A stretch of 64,000 nucleotides of DNA, from the IMG/VR virus record IMGVR_UViG_3300036770_006627, positions 22,688 through 86,687 of that record. One strand, given 5' to 3'. A program made the position numbers and the translations under genes. Source of the DNA: a virus. This document shows, in pieces, positions 23,269-30,983 of this stretch (within the stretch, counting starts at the first letter, position 1; each line of letters begins with the position of its first letter). The notes beneath the pieces were generated by a model. That model saw only the letters and a list, made by a program, of their open reading frames with translations. It was not told where the DNA came from and did not search any database.

Positions 23269-24726
23269 ATGAGCATGATCAAGATCATCCAGCCGAACTC
23301 GCAGGATTTCAGCGAGCCGGTAGCGTCGCTAATTAAAATTTCCAGCCGCGGCCTACTGGGAGCCGACAAGGACGCTTTTGTGAAACGCGCGGGCGTGGAT
23401 TTCGCCGAGCGCCTCAGCCGCATCAAGTTCGCGGCGGACGAGATCCCGGTCCACATGATCGCGATCGGCGCCACCGAAGATTACGGCCCAAACCGCAATG
23501 CCGACGGTTTCACTCGCGACTGCTGCCGCAAGCACCACCACACGTTCGAGAAGTTTGCGCGTTTCTACCGCGACCATCTCAACAAGAACCCGGCCAAAAG
23601 CTACGGCGTTGTGAAGCTCGCTGCCTACAACGAGCCAATGCACCGGATCGAGCTGATCTGCGCGCTAAATGCCAGCAAGGAGGCTGCCGAGCGCAACGGC
23701 GGCCTGCTCGCCGACAAAGAAACGGAGAAATTGGCTCGCGGCGACGATATCGGTGTTTCGATGGCCTGCAAGATTCCTTTCGACGTTTGCTCTGGCTGCG
23801 GAAACAAAGCTCGCACGCGCGCAGAGTATTGCGACTCTGTCGAGAATGGCGGCATGTGCAAGGCGGGCGGGCTGAAACACAACCTGGGGCGGGTTCTCGC
23901 TGACGGCCACATCCTTCACGCCGACAACCCCGATCCGACGTTCTTCGACATCAGCCACGTTTTCCGCCCCGCTGATCGCATTGCCTACATCTCTGGCACT
24001 CTGCAAAAGGCAGCCAGCGCTGGTGTGCTCTCAGGGGCCGAGTTGGCCGAACAGCTGGGCGTTACAGCGCCGCTGGGTTTCGATCGTGTTGCCACCAGCC
24101 TGCAGCTGCAAAGCCAACTCGCGGCACTTGAAAAACTGGCCGCGGCCGAGCGCGCGGTAATCCACGACCCCCGCGCCTGGACACAAGTTGCGCTGGCGTC
24201 GACGGCTAACGCGCAGCCGCCGGTCGACTTTGCGCCTTGCGAGAACGTGAAATTCGGGCAGGTCCTGCGCGCGCTAGCCGATGCGGGAGTGGTGCTCCCC
24301 GTCCGCGATTTCTTAACGCTTACTGTAAAAGCCGCGAGCGATAACCTGGTGCGCGCTGTGACTAGCGCGCTAGATAGCATTTTCAGTAAACTTGCAAACG
24401 ACCCGGACACCGCGGGCGAGCTTGAAAACAACGCATTTCTTCCGGCTCCGGCCGCGGCAATGCCTGTCCAGGTCTGGGCTGAAAAGGTAGCTATGACGCA
24501 CAGTGTACGACCGCAAGCCGTGGAAAAGCGCGCTTACCATAGCGCGCTTCGCGACGTGCAGGTTGCAGCTCTTGCCAAGGAGGCGGGCGATAATAAACCC
24601 GCGGCTTCGGCACTTGCGCGGCAGTACGCTTTCTATAAGATTGCGGCTTACGCGACCCTCAGCGAGAAATATGGAAATTGCTGGTTGACAGCAAACCATT
24701 GTGTTCTGCAAAATTACATCACTTGA
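23269..24726 (+). CDS. Candidate capsid maturation protease
   Basis: A 485-residue protein just upstream of the scaffold-like and capsid genes, where phage prohead proteases normally lie. Residues 97-131 hold a conserved-looking block with His103 (FYRDHLNKNP...YGVVKLAAYNEPMHRIELI), and GVSMAC carries Ser164; together they fit the His/Ser layout of herpesvirus-like prohead proteases. A Cys-rich insertion follows (CSGCGNKARTRAEYC, Cys174, 177 and 188), probably zinc-binding. The C-terminal 270 residues are Ala-rich helices that may act as scaffold. Catalytic residues are inferred from pattern only. ATG 23275 is an alternative start. Confidence 0.55.
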   Translation: MSMIKIIQPNSQDFSEPVASLIKISSRGLLGADKDAFVKRAGVDFAERLSRIKFAADEIPVHMIAIGATEDYGPNRNADGFTRDCCRKHHHTFEKFARFYRDHLNKNPAKSYGVVKLAAYNEPMHRIELICALNASKEAAERNGGLLADKETEKLARGDDIGVSMACKIPFDVCSGCGNKARTRAEYCDSVENGGMCKAGGLKHNLGRVLADGHILHADNPDPTFFDISHVFRPADRIAYISGTLQKAASAGVLSGAELAEQLGVTAPLGFDRVATSLQLQSQLAALEKLAAAERAVIHDPRAWTQVALASTANAQPPVDFAPCENVKFGQVLRALADAGVVLPVRDFLTLTVKAASDNLVRAVTSALDSIFSKLANDPDTAGELENNAFLPAPAAAMPVQVWAEKVAMTHSVRPQAVEKRAYHSALRDVQVAALAKEAGDNKPAASALARQYAFYKIAAYATLSEKYGNCWLTANHCVLQNYIT

Positions 24727-24771
24727 ATGGAGTCCGCGCGTTAGAGCGTGTGGAGCCTAAAGGAGAAGAAC

Positions 24772-26061
24772 ATGGCACGGATGCAACGATCGCTTTTCGC
24801 GCAGCTTAACGCCCTGGCCGAAGAGATTTCACACACTGCTGTGAAAACAGCCGCCGAGAAAAAGGCGGAGGGCGGCCCCACCCCGGCGGACCCCGGCACT
24901 TACATGGGCGCGTCTACGCACCCCACCGCGCACGTCGACAACAACGTGCAGAAGGCGGAGACTGGTTCGCGCGCGTCGGAATACGAAGCCGACATCAAGA
25001 AGCAGCAGGGCGCGCTCGCAGTGGACAACACTCCCGAGCTTCCCTATGAGGGCCGTCAGGACGAAGTCCAGCAGAACATCGGCACAAACGTTGCCGCCAC
25101 TGGCGAAGATCCGGCCGCCGAGCACGACTACAAGGGCGACAAGGACGACCCGGGCACCTCGCACCCCGCGAAGGCAAACGACGGCGAAAAGTATTCGTCG
25201 GTTTCTTTCAAAGAAGCGATGACCCGAGCCGCGGCGCTTGGTAACGACATTCTCGCGACGCTGCTCAACGCCAGCGCAGAGAAGTCCGCCGAGATGCCTG
25301 CCTTCCTCAAGGAAAAGAAGAAGGACGCGCCGAAGGGGGAGCTGAAGGGTGATCAGCACAAACTTGACGTTGACAACGACGGCAAGATCGAGGGTTCTGA
25401 TCTCGCAGCTCTTCGCGAGGGCAAGGAAGCCGCTTTCAAAGCTGGTTACGAGCTGGCCGCGGCGCTCGGCATGAGCAAAGAGGCGGCTGAAGCGTCCGTG
25501 CGCGAAGTTGCGGCAAACACGCTCCGCGAGGCCGACGAGATGGCGGACCTGTTCATTGGCTTCCTCGCTTCAAAGGCCGCGGCTGCGGACATGGGCGATG
25601 AGGCTGCGGAAGGCGAGGATCACTCGGCTCCCGGTGACGACGAGTCCGGCGCAAGCCCGGCCGGAGAGATGGGCGCTGAATCCGCCGGTCTCGAGGGCAT
25701 GATGGGCGGCGAAGACGCCGGTGCAATGCCGATGGGTGCCGAGGGCGCTGGCGCCCCGTCAGAAGACGAGGCGGTTCAGGAGCTGGCCATGGCGCTTGAA
25801 GAGCTGGGCATTCCGCCCGAGGCTCTGATTGGTGCCCTGCAGGGCGGTGGCGGCGCAGGCGACATGCCGCCCGCTGGCCCCGAGGCTGGCGCCGAGATGG
25901 CGCCCAAGATGGCTTCAGTGAACGACCTGAACGCGATCGGCGCGGCCGTGATCAACTTCAAGCGGAGCGGCAAGTTCCAGGTCAAGGAAGCACGCACCAA
26001 GCGGTCGCGTCAGCTGCGCGACATCATGAAGCAGCACGTTCTGGAACTCGTCAACCGGTAA
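24772..26061 (+). CDS. Acidic scaffold-like protein with a calcium-loop motif
   Basis: The start is ATG 24772 behind AAAGGAG. The 429 residues are strongly acidic, Ala/Gly/Glu rich and low-complexity, with a basic helical C-terminus (RTKRSRQLRDIMKQH). This composition and the position directly upstream of capsid proteins fit an internal scaffold. An EF-hand or dockerin-like loop, D199-x-D201-x-D203-G-x-I, ends at Asp210 (DVDNDGKIEGSD). The C-terminal basic end would be the capsid-binding part in known scaffolds. The loop suggests calcium-dependent folding. Strong GC-ending codon bias matches the capsid gene. Confidence 0.55.
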   Translation: MARMQRSLFAQLNALAEEISHTAVKTAAEKKAEGGPTPADPGTYMGASTHPTAHVDNNVQKAETGSRASEYEADIKKQQGALAVDNTPELPYEGRQDEVQQNIGTNVAATGEDPAAEHDYKGDKDDPGTSHPAKANDGEKYSSVSFKEAMTRAAALGNDILATLLNASAEKSAEMPAFLKEKKKDAPKGELKGDQHKLDVDNDGKIEGSDLAALREGKEAAFKAGYELAAALGMSKEAAEASVREVAANTLREADEMADLFIGFLASKAAAADMGDEAAEGEDHSAPGDDESGASPAGEMGAESAGLEGMMGGEDAGAMPMGAEGAGAPSEDEAVQELAMALEELGIPPEALIGALQGGGGAGDMPPAGPEAGAEMAPKMASVNDLNAIGAAVINFKRSGKFQVKEARTKRSRQLRDIMKQHVLELVNR

Positions 26062-26082
26062 ATCACACGGAGGTTTGAAACC

Positions 26083-26508
26083 ATGTCCAACTGCAATAAC
26101 CCGCTGGTCCAAAACATCGTCGACTACATCGGTTTTTCCGATGCGGCGATGACCAAGGCCGCCGCGGTGATCAAGGAGCGCGAAGAGCAGAACGAGAAGC
26201 TGGCGCGCCTGATCCCTGAAGCTGTGAAGGCCTGTCTCGAAAACGAACGGGTCGAGCCGCACCAGAAAGAGGCCCTTGCAGCGGCTCTCGCTAATCCGGT
26301 GCGCGCCATGGAACTCGTGATCAAGCTCGCAGCGCACAAAAACGCTGCCGAGATGGCACGCCTGGGCACGCCGGTGGCTACCAAAACCGCCGGTTACGAC
26401 CCGTCGAACAGCCTGACGAGCGGGTATGTGGGCGCTCGTGACGGCAAGCTCAAGGCCTCGGACATCAAGTTGTTCCAGGGTCTTGGTCTGAACCCGCCCA
26501 CTGCCTGA
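26083..26508 (+). CDS. Small helical head-module protein
   Basis: Has the extended ribosome site CACGGAGGT at 26066-26074. The 141 residues are mostly helical (EREEQNEKLARLIPEAVKA), with a Ser/Gly-rich C-terminal region. Codon bias is that of the highly expressed head genes. It sits between the scaffold-like gene and the decoration-like gene and is likely a head component or assembly factor. No family is recognised. Confidence 0.65.
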   Translation: MSNCNNPLVQNIVDYIGFSDAAMTKAAAVIKEREEQNEKLARLIPEAVKACLENERVEPHQKEALAAALANPVRAMELVIKLAAHKNAAEMARLGTPVATKTAGYDPSNSLTSGYVGARDGKLKASDIKLFQGLGLNPPTA

Positions 26509-26510
26509 TT

Positions 26511-26530
26511 TCACATGGATCTGTGATTTT
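26511..26530. terminator. Hairpin TCACA/TGTGA with TTTT
   Basis: TCACA (26511-26515), loop TGGATC, TGTGA (26522-26526), then TTTT. It could be a weak terminator. The TTTCACA half-site also occurs in intergenic dyads at 33159 and 53783, so an operator is an alternative reading. Confidence 0.4.
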
Positions 26531-26556
26531 CACCAAAAAGACATGGAGGTCTTAAC

Positions 26557-27105
26557 ATGGCAACTGCTCCCAATCTGATCACTGAGAAGGGGCTCGACGT
26601 CAAAAAGGGCTGGTTCCAGATGGCCGCCCTTGACTACGACGCCAAGCTCGCTTCGGTCGTTTCTTTCGACGTCCCGCGCGGTCGCGTGGTTCACGTTGAT
26701 ACGGACGGCAATTTCCGGCCGGGTGCGCACAACACCGGCGTTGCGGTCTTTCTGCTCAACGGCTCGGCCGAAGCGGACGTCAGTAACCCCGGCACCACGG
26801 CGTCTGGCAATTTCATGCACCGGGCCATCGCCCCGACCGGCAAGATGTCCGGCCTTGTGGCGACGGGTGGTTATGAGATCGCGTCGACGGAGTTCGACTC
26901 GTCTCGCACTTACACTCCCGGCGATCTTCTCACCGCGGTGGCTTCGAATTCCGACGCCACGACCGGTGGTCGGATCACCAACGAGTCGGTCGAGCAGTTT
27001 GTGACGCCGGTGGTCGGTGTCGTGTCGTCCGGTAAGGCCAAAAACCACAACGGGGTCTTCGCACTGTCCTTCTGGACCGTGTGGCTCCCGGGCGAGGCCG
27101 CCTGA
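26557..27105 (+). CDS. Beta-rich head decoration-like protein
   Basis: A 182-residue protein with CATGGAGGT at 26542-26550. It is rich in short strands, Gly, Thr and Val (SVVSFDVPRGRVVHVDTDG), without long helices. It immediately precedes the major capsid gene, where phages often encode a decoration or head-stabilising protein. Strong codon bias and an optimal ribosome site argue for high expression. The decoration role is inferred. Confidence 0.6.
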   Translation: MATAPNLITEKGLDVKKGWFQMAALDYDAKLASVVSFDVPRGRVVHVDTDGNFRPGAHNTGVAVFLLNGSAEADVSNPGTTASGNFMHRAIAPTGKMSGLVATGGYEIASTEFDSSRTYTPGDLLTAVASNSDATTGGRITNESVEQFVTPVVGVVSSGKAKNHNGVFALSFWTVWLPGEAA

Positions 27106-27145
27106 GTCCATCCCTAGTTACACCCGGAACATGGAGGTTCCTTAA

Positions 27146-28072
27146 ATGCCCACTCCGCAAGAAATCCAGCTGCTCAACGAGACGCTCTTCGAGCAGCTTG
27201 ACACCCCCGGCATGCAGAAGCAGGCCGTTGACGCTGTTAACGACTTCACGCGCACCAAGATGCGTGAAGACGGGTTCTACCGGCGGATTATGCCGCCGCT
27301 GACCATCACCAACGACGAGCTTGACCGTCAGGTTGACACTGACAAGCCCGTCAAGGTGGTCGACAAGGAACCCGACTCCCCGGCGGCTGTGTCGCTCCCG
27401 TTCGCGACGCTCCCGATCAACTTCTACATCCGTGGCCCGCGATACCGCGTCATGTTTGACCGGATCGTGTCGCCCCGCGCTGTGAAGGACGTCGACGAGC
27501 TGCGTACCTACGTGATCGACATCCGTCAGGTCCTTTCCGACAACATGATCAAGGACATGCTGGCGGAAGAGGATTCCAAGTTCATCGCCGCGTTCAACGC
27601 CGTCCTCCCGACCCCGGGCGTGGCGAACGTTGCGTCCGGTGTCGTGCAGTACGAGGAAATCCACGGCGGCATCACGCGTGAGACGATTGTCGACGCGCTG
27701 AAGGTTATGCCGCGGACGCCCTCGCACTTCGAGGTCGAGACCTGCCTGGTGAACAACATCACCATCAAAGAGCTGCTGAAGTTCGGCCGCGACGAGATGG
27801 GCGGTGATTTCTCGCAGGACATCATCAAGAACGGTTGGGCGGAGACCAACTTCCTCAACTGCCGCTGGATCGTCACGATCAAGCGCGACCTTGTGCCGGA
27901 CGACTCGATGTTCATGTTCGCGTCGCCCAAGTTCATTGGCAAGAATTACGAGCTGGAGCCCACCACGATGTACATCCGTCGTGAGGCGTACATGCTCGAG
28001 TACTTCGCCTACAACACGCAGGGCGGCTCGTTCGGTCACACGAACGGTCTCGCTCGCGTCGATTTCAAGTGA
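27146..28072 (+). CDS. Major capsid protein (HK97-type)
   Basis: A 308-residue protein with CATGGAGGT at 27130-27138 and the strongest GC-ending codon bias in the window. Features fit an HK97-type capsid protein: a helical N-terminus (LLNETLFEQLDTPGMQKQ), an E-loop-like stretch with ITNDELDRQVDTD, a helical P-domain region (VIDIRQVLSDNMIKDMLAEE) and strands ending in MYIRREAYMLEYFAYNTQGG. Order scaffold, decoration, capsid supports it, and a 12-bp hairpin follows the gene. No long N-terminal delta domain is present, consistent with a separate scaffold gene. The assignment rests on pattern and context. Confidence 0.78.
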   Translation: MPTPQEIQLLNETLFEQLDTPGMQKQAVDAVNDFTRTKMREDGFYRRIMPPLTITNDELDRQVDTDKPVKVVDKEPDSPAAVSLPFATLPINFYIRGPRYRVMFDRIVSPRAVKDVDELRTYVIDIRQVLSDNMIKDMLAEEDSKFIAAFNAVLPTPGVANVASGVVQYEEIHGGITRETIVDALKVMPRTPSHFEVETCLVNNITIKELLKFGRDEMGGDFSQDIIKNGWAETNFLNCRWIVTIKRDLVPDDSMFMFASPKFIGKNYELEPTTMYIRREAYMLEYFAYNTQGGSFGHTNGLARVDFK

Positions 28073-28093
28073 TGCCGTGATATAGCGATCTTC

Positions 28094-28125
28094 GGGCAGC
28101 GGGCGCTTAAAAACGCCCGCTGCCC
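28094..28125. terminator. 12-bp perfect hairpin after the capsid gene
   Basis: GGGCAGCGGGCG (28094-28105) pairs perfectly with CGCCCGCTGCCC (28114-28125) around the loop CTTAAAAA. There is no T-run. It is very stable and sits between the capsid gene and the next ribosome site, so it may be a terminator, an RNA-processing barrier or a transcript stabiliser. Confidence 0.7.
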
Positions 28126-28152
28126 CGGATCAAAACAAGGAGAGCACTACTC

Positions 28153-28551
28153 ATGGATGATGTAAAAGTCGCGGCCGAGCAGGCCTACAACACGATTGTG
28201 TCGGAGCTTGCTGCGCCGTATTTCTTTGAGAAGCTGTCTGCTCACGGCATCGCGCCGCGGTCTGAGCAGGAAGCCGCCGACATGTGGTCGGCTGCGCAGA
28301 AGCTTCATGTGCTCTACACGGCTGAGCAGGAGAAGGCCGCCGCGGCGAGCGCTTCGGGCCTGGTCGCTGTGAACCAGGAGCTGGATGCCATGCTTGCTGC
28401 TGCTGGCATGGGCGGTGCGGACGCTGCGGCGACCGAGAAGTCGGCGGCGTTTAACGGGGCTGCGGATGTGGTGGTCGGCCAGCCTGAGATCGCCAACGCG
28501 ATTCTCACGCTGCAGGCTGCTGCCGCCGCGGCGATGCAGAACGCCGAGTGA
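28153..28551 (+). CDS. Small Ala-rich helical protein downstream of capsid
   Basis: An AAGGAGAG site precedes ATG 28153. The 132 residues are Ala/Glu rich and almost entirely helical (AAAASASGLVAVNQELDAML). They share the codon bias of the capsid gene, so expression is probably high. A head-associated or assembly role is likely from position. No family is recognised. Confidence 0.65.
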   Translation: MDDVKVAAEQAYNTIVSELAAPYFFEKLSAHGIAPRSEQEAADMWSAAQKLHVLYTAEQEKAAAASASGLVAVNQELDAMLAAAGMGGADAAATEKSAAFNGAADVVVGQPEIANAILTLQAAAAAAMQNAE

Positions 28552-28569
28552 ACAGAAAGAGAGTGAATC

Positions 28570-28935
28570 ATGCCCTACACCCCTGTGACTACTGGCCTGT
28601 ATACGACGGTTGAGAACACTTCTGGCGCCGCCAAGGTGTTCGGCTTCCTCGGTACGCACGGCAAGCGACTCGAGGCGAACGAGACCTATACGGTTCCGGG
28701 CGACCTCGTCAGCAAGCTGGGCGGACAGAGGAGCCAGCGGAAGTTCAAGGCGCTCGAGACCGCGCTGCAGGCGGGCGATCTGAAGATCGTCAGCTCGCCA
28801 GCTACGTATCTCTACAGCGCTGAGGCTGAGGTGACTCGCGAGCTTGCACTCGACGGCCTTGTGCTCGGCACGGTCGACCCCCAGTGGGATCCGACCGGTA
28901 CCGGCACGAGCGACTGGGTCGACAACGACGACTGA
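28570..28935 (+). CDS. Small beta-rich head protein
   Basis: A 121-residue protein with an AGAGAG site. It is Thr/Gly/Val rich with alternating strands (GLYTTVENTSGAAKVFGFLG) and an acidic C-terminus (SDWVDNDD). Its strong codon bias matches the neighbouring head genes. A capsid-binding accessory protein is plausible; there is no diagnostic motif. Confidence 0.6.
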   Translation: MPYTPVTTGLYTTVENTSGAAKVFGFLGTHGKRLEANETYTVPGDLVSKLGGQRSQRKFKALETALQAGDLKIVSSPATYLYSAEAEVTRELALDGLVLGTVDPQWDPTGTGTSDWVDNDD

Positions 28936-28963
28936 GTCGCGCAAACCGATCGTCACGCGTAAG

Positions 28964-28995
28964 AGAAGGCTGGCTGCGCATGCGGCCAGCCTTCT
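28964..28995. terminator. 11-bp hairpin ending the head module
   Basis: AGAAGGCTGGC (28964-28974) pairs with GCCAGCCTTCT (28985-28995). The loop TGCGCATGCG contains the palindrome CGCATGCG. It lies between the head genes and a small signal-peptide ORF. The short T content after the stem (TTCTTCGCT) makes it a plausible but imperfect terminator. Confidence 0.65.
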
Positions 28996-29014
28996 TCGCT
29001 ATGAGGACCGCACG

Positions 29015-29119
29015 ATGCGTCGTTTTTTTGTAATGCTCCTTGCGACTGCGTTTGTCCTATGGCCCGAGGTCGCGCTGGGCGCGCCCGGTTTGTGGGTTAT
29101 CCACTGTTTTATGGAGTAA
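29015..29119 (+). CDS. Tiny exported or membrane peptide (34 aa)
   Basis: ATG 29015 lies 7 bases after GAGGA. The product has a basic start (MRRFF), a hydrophobic stretch (VMLLATAFVLWP) and a possible cleavage region (VALGAPG), as in a signal peptide or lipid-facing micropeptide. The GGAG near its end serves the next gene. It is too short for a family call and could be a chance ORF or a leader peptide regulating the next gene. Confidence 0.45.
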   Translation: MRRFFVMLLATAFVLWPEVALGAPGLWVIHCFME

Positions 29120-29123
29120 ACCA

Positions 29124-30137
29124 ATGGTTGTCGTCGCCACGCCCAATCCGTATCCACAAGTTCCGTATCCAGAACCACAACTGTCTAACGGCCAGTTAAA
29201 TCCAGTACCTTGCGCCACACAGAACGTCATCAGCGCGCCGGTTTCTACGGTAAATGGCGCGCCGGTCTACGGCCGGATGCGCGCCGTAAACTTTACGCAA
29301 GGGCAGTGCGGATTTCTCGACTGGCAGCTGCACGACCAGCACGGCCATCCGGTAAACCTGGAGCCTTGTGGCCTTACAGACGGTTCTCAGAGCGTCGCAG
29401 ACGCCGATTTCAGAGTCGTCCTGCGCCTCAAGGAGCAACTTAGCCTGGGCAACCAACGGCCGCCGCTGGAGGTCGAGGCAGCCGTTGTCGACGCGTCAGA
29501 AGGGCGCGTGCGAGCTGAGCTGACTAAAGGCATGACCGACCTGCCTGGCGTCTATTACGGCGAGATGGCCCTGGTGAGCGTCCAGGCCGAAGCAGCCGGG
29601 CAGCCTTGCGTTGTTTTCTCAAACACCTTCTCGGTGGTCATCAACCGCGGCACCTTCGGCCCCCAAGGACAGGAAGGCGGCCCGCCGTCAATTTCTGAGA
29701 TTCGGCTTCATCTTCGCGACAGCTCGCCCGGCGAAAGCTACCTGCTCGATAATCTGATGTTTGACGACGCCGAAATCGCGCTGGCCGTCTCGCGCCCAGT
29801 TATGTACTGGAACGAGACGCCACCGCCGATTGATACGTACACGACCCAAAGTTTCCCATTTCGATACCACTGGCTCGAGGGGATCTGCGCCAACTTGTTT
29901 TTCATGGTCGCCGAGCAGTTCCGCCGCAACGATTTCCAGTACGCCGCCGCCGGGCTTCAGATCAACGATCAAAACAAGTCCCAGGCGTATGACCAGGCCG
30001 GACAGGCCCGCTGGCAGGCCTATCGAGATTGGGTCCGGGTCACAAAGGCCGCGATTAATCTCGAGAGTTGCTACGGCGAAGTTACTAGCACTTACAAGTA
30101 TTCGGCTTACACCAGCGGCGCCCGGATGCGCTACTAA
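29124..30137 (+). CDS. Virion structural protein, possible head-neck component
   Basis: The start is ATG 29124, preceded by GGAG; upstream in-frame codons overlap the micropeptide. The 337 residues start with a Pro/Tyr-rich tail (PNPYPQVPYPEPQL). A beta-sandwich-like domain follows at about 45-170 (FLDWQLHDQHGHPV... RVVLRLKE), recalling the N-terminal domain of baseplate upper proteins. A helical C-terminal region contains NDFQYAAAGLQINDQNKSQA. Position between head and neck genes suggests a connector or head fibre role. Unconfirmed. Confidence 0.55.
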   Translation: MVVVATPNPYPQVPYPEPQLSNGQLNPVPCATQNVISAPVSTVNGAPVYGRMRAVNFTQGQCGFLDWQLHDQHGHPVNLEPCGLTDGSQSVADADFRVVLRLKEQLSLGNQRPPLEVEAAVVDASEGRVRAELTKGMTDLPGVYYGEMALVSVQAEAAGQPCVVFSNTFSVVINRGTFGPQGQEGGPPSISEIRLHLRDSSPGESYLLDNLMFDDAEIALAVSRPVMYWNETPPPIDTYTTQSFPFRYHWLEGICANLFFMVAEQFRRNDFQYAAAGLQINDQNKSQAYDQAGQARWQAYRDWVRVTKAAINLESCYGEVTSTYKYSAYTSGARMRY

Positions 30138-30324
30138 AAAAGTCCGGAAACGCGGGCATATTAATTGCCCAGGGTTTTGCACCGGAGCGCATTCCCTGCG
30201 GTGTTTCGGCGCGGTAGTATCACGCTACCGTGTGAAACGCGCGGAATAGATATCTATTGGCGGCTGTATCGGAAAGCCGCTGCGCGCTGGGCGCTACCCA
30301 GTAGCCCGCTGAGGAGGCTACGTC
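30138..30324. other. Structured 187-base intergenic region
   Basis: No gene is seen. Successive inverted repeats can fold: GGGCA/TGCCC (30154-30170); GTTTC/GAAAC (30203-30207 and 30234-30238) enclosing CGGTAG/CTACCG (30212-30217 and 30225-30230); GCGGCT/AGCCGC (30260-30265 and 30275-30280); and a GCTA/TAGC hairpin near 30294-30306. The only intergenic copy of the AGATATCT palindrome lies at its centre. A regulatory RNA, a promoter-operator or a replication-related site are possible. Confidence 0.5.
30248..30255. repeat. AGATATCT palindrome, copy 6 (intergenic)
   Basis: AATAGATATCTATT at 30245-30258 is a perfect 14-bp palindrome, identical to that at 50725-50738. It is the only copy outside a gene, flanked by hairpins on both sides. 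Confidence 0.8.
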
Positions 30325-30609
30325 ATGCCACTGGCAGTGGCTAACAAAGAAACGCTGCTCGCGTTGCGGAGCTTGCGTGAGCTCGACAAGCGAACGGGCG
30401 GCGCACTTGTGGAAAAGGCAGTGGCGCGCGCCAAAGAAGACGACGTGGCGAGCATAGGAGAGGCGCTGGCCAACGCAATTCGTGTCGCCTACGTCCCGTT
30501 TGTCGCATTGGCCCCGCCCCCGACGGTGGCGCTGCTCAACAACTTTATGGCTAAAGTCGACTGGACTTATGTCATCGACAACCTTCTCGTTCGTCCGGAG
30601 CTGAACTAA
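30325..30609 (+). CDS. Small helical protein, paralogue A
   Basis: A GAGGAGG site precedes ATG 30325. The 94 residues share the pattern IGxAIRxA...PFxxxAP....VDW with the next gene, so the pair arose by tandem duplication. It is predicted helical with one moderately hydrophobic segment (VAYVPFVALAPPPTVALL). The stop overlaps the next start as TAATG. The family is not recognised; a neck or chaperone role is only positional inference. Confidence 0.65.
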   Translation: MPLAVANKETLLALRSLRELDKRTGGALVEKAVARAKEDDVASIGEALANAIRVAYVPFVALAPPPTVALLNNFMAKVDWTYVIDNLLVRPELN

Positions 30610-30893
30610 TGAGCACCGCAGAGCTGAATGAGCTGAGCACCATAATTCTTAATTGGATTCGCGAGATGGACCAAGAAGAGGGCCCAACGCTCCGCGAGGT
30701 AACGGAAAACCACGGCGACGCAGGCGACGCTGAGAAAATTGGCGTCGCGATCCGCGCGGCGTTCATGAGCTTGAACGCCCCGTTCTTGCTGGTTGCGCCG
30801 ACGTTCCTGAAAAACGTGTTCAAGGACTGCGTTCAAAGTATCGACTGGCCCGGAATAGTCCGACAACGGCTGGCCGAGACGAAAGACGAGTGA
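30609..30893 (+). CDS. Small helical protein, paralogue B
   Basis: A 94-residue protein of exactly the same length as the upstream gene and clearly similar in the second half (KIGVAIRAAFMSLNAPFLLV and QSIDW). It has an acidic N-terminal half (WIREMDQEEGPTLREV). Translationally coupled by TAATG. It is followed by a strong intrinsic terminator, so it ends this transcription unit. Function unknown. Confidence 0.65.
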   Translation: MSTAELNELSTIILNWIREMDQEEGPTLREVTENHGDAGDAEKIGVAIRAAFMSLNAPFLLVAPTFLKNVFKDCVQSIDWPGIVRQRLAETKDE

Positions 30894-30914
30894 TCGTGAT
30901 TCAGAAAAGCGTTC

Positions 30915-30948
30915 GCGCGCCGCCCTTCGGGGCGGGCGCAGCGTTTTT
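30915..30948 (+). terminator. Intrinsic terminator with TTCG tetraloop
   Basis: GCGC-G-CCGCCC (30915-30925, one bulged G) pairs with GGGCGG-GCGC (30930-30939) around TTCG (30926-30929), and TTTTT follows at 30944-30948. This is the clearest Rho-independent terminator in the window, ending the transcription unit upstream of the neck gene at 30984. Confidence 0.82.
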
Positions 30949-30968
30949 CTTAGCTATCAGCGCGGCCA

Positions 30969-30979
30969 GCTACAATAAC
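30969..30979 (+). promoter_or_regulatory. Candidate promoter upstream of neck gene
   Basis: GCTACAATAAC lies just after the terminator, with TACAAT (30971-30976) like a -10 element. A similar element, GCTATACTAAC, precedes the tail sheath gene. The -35 region is weak (TTCTTA at 18-base spacing). The gene's ATG follows within 8 bases of TACAAT, so a transcript from here would be nearly leaderless. Confidence 0.35.
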
Positions 30980-30983
30980 GTCT

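Noticed and set aside
26975-28039. Minus-strand open frame of 354 codons opposite the major capsid gene
   Set aside because: Shadow of the capsid gene, with no start signal and an implausible protein composition.
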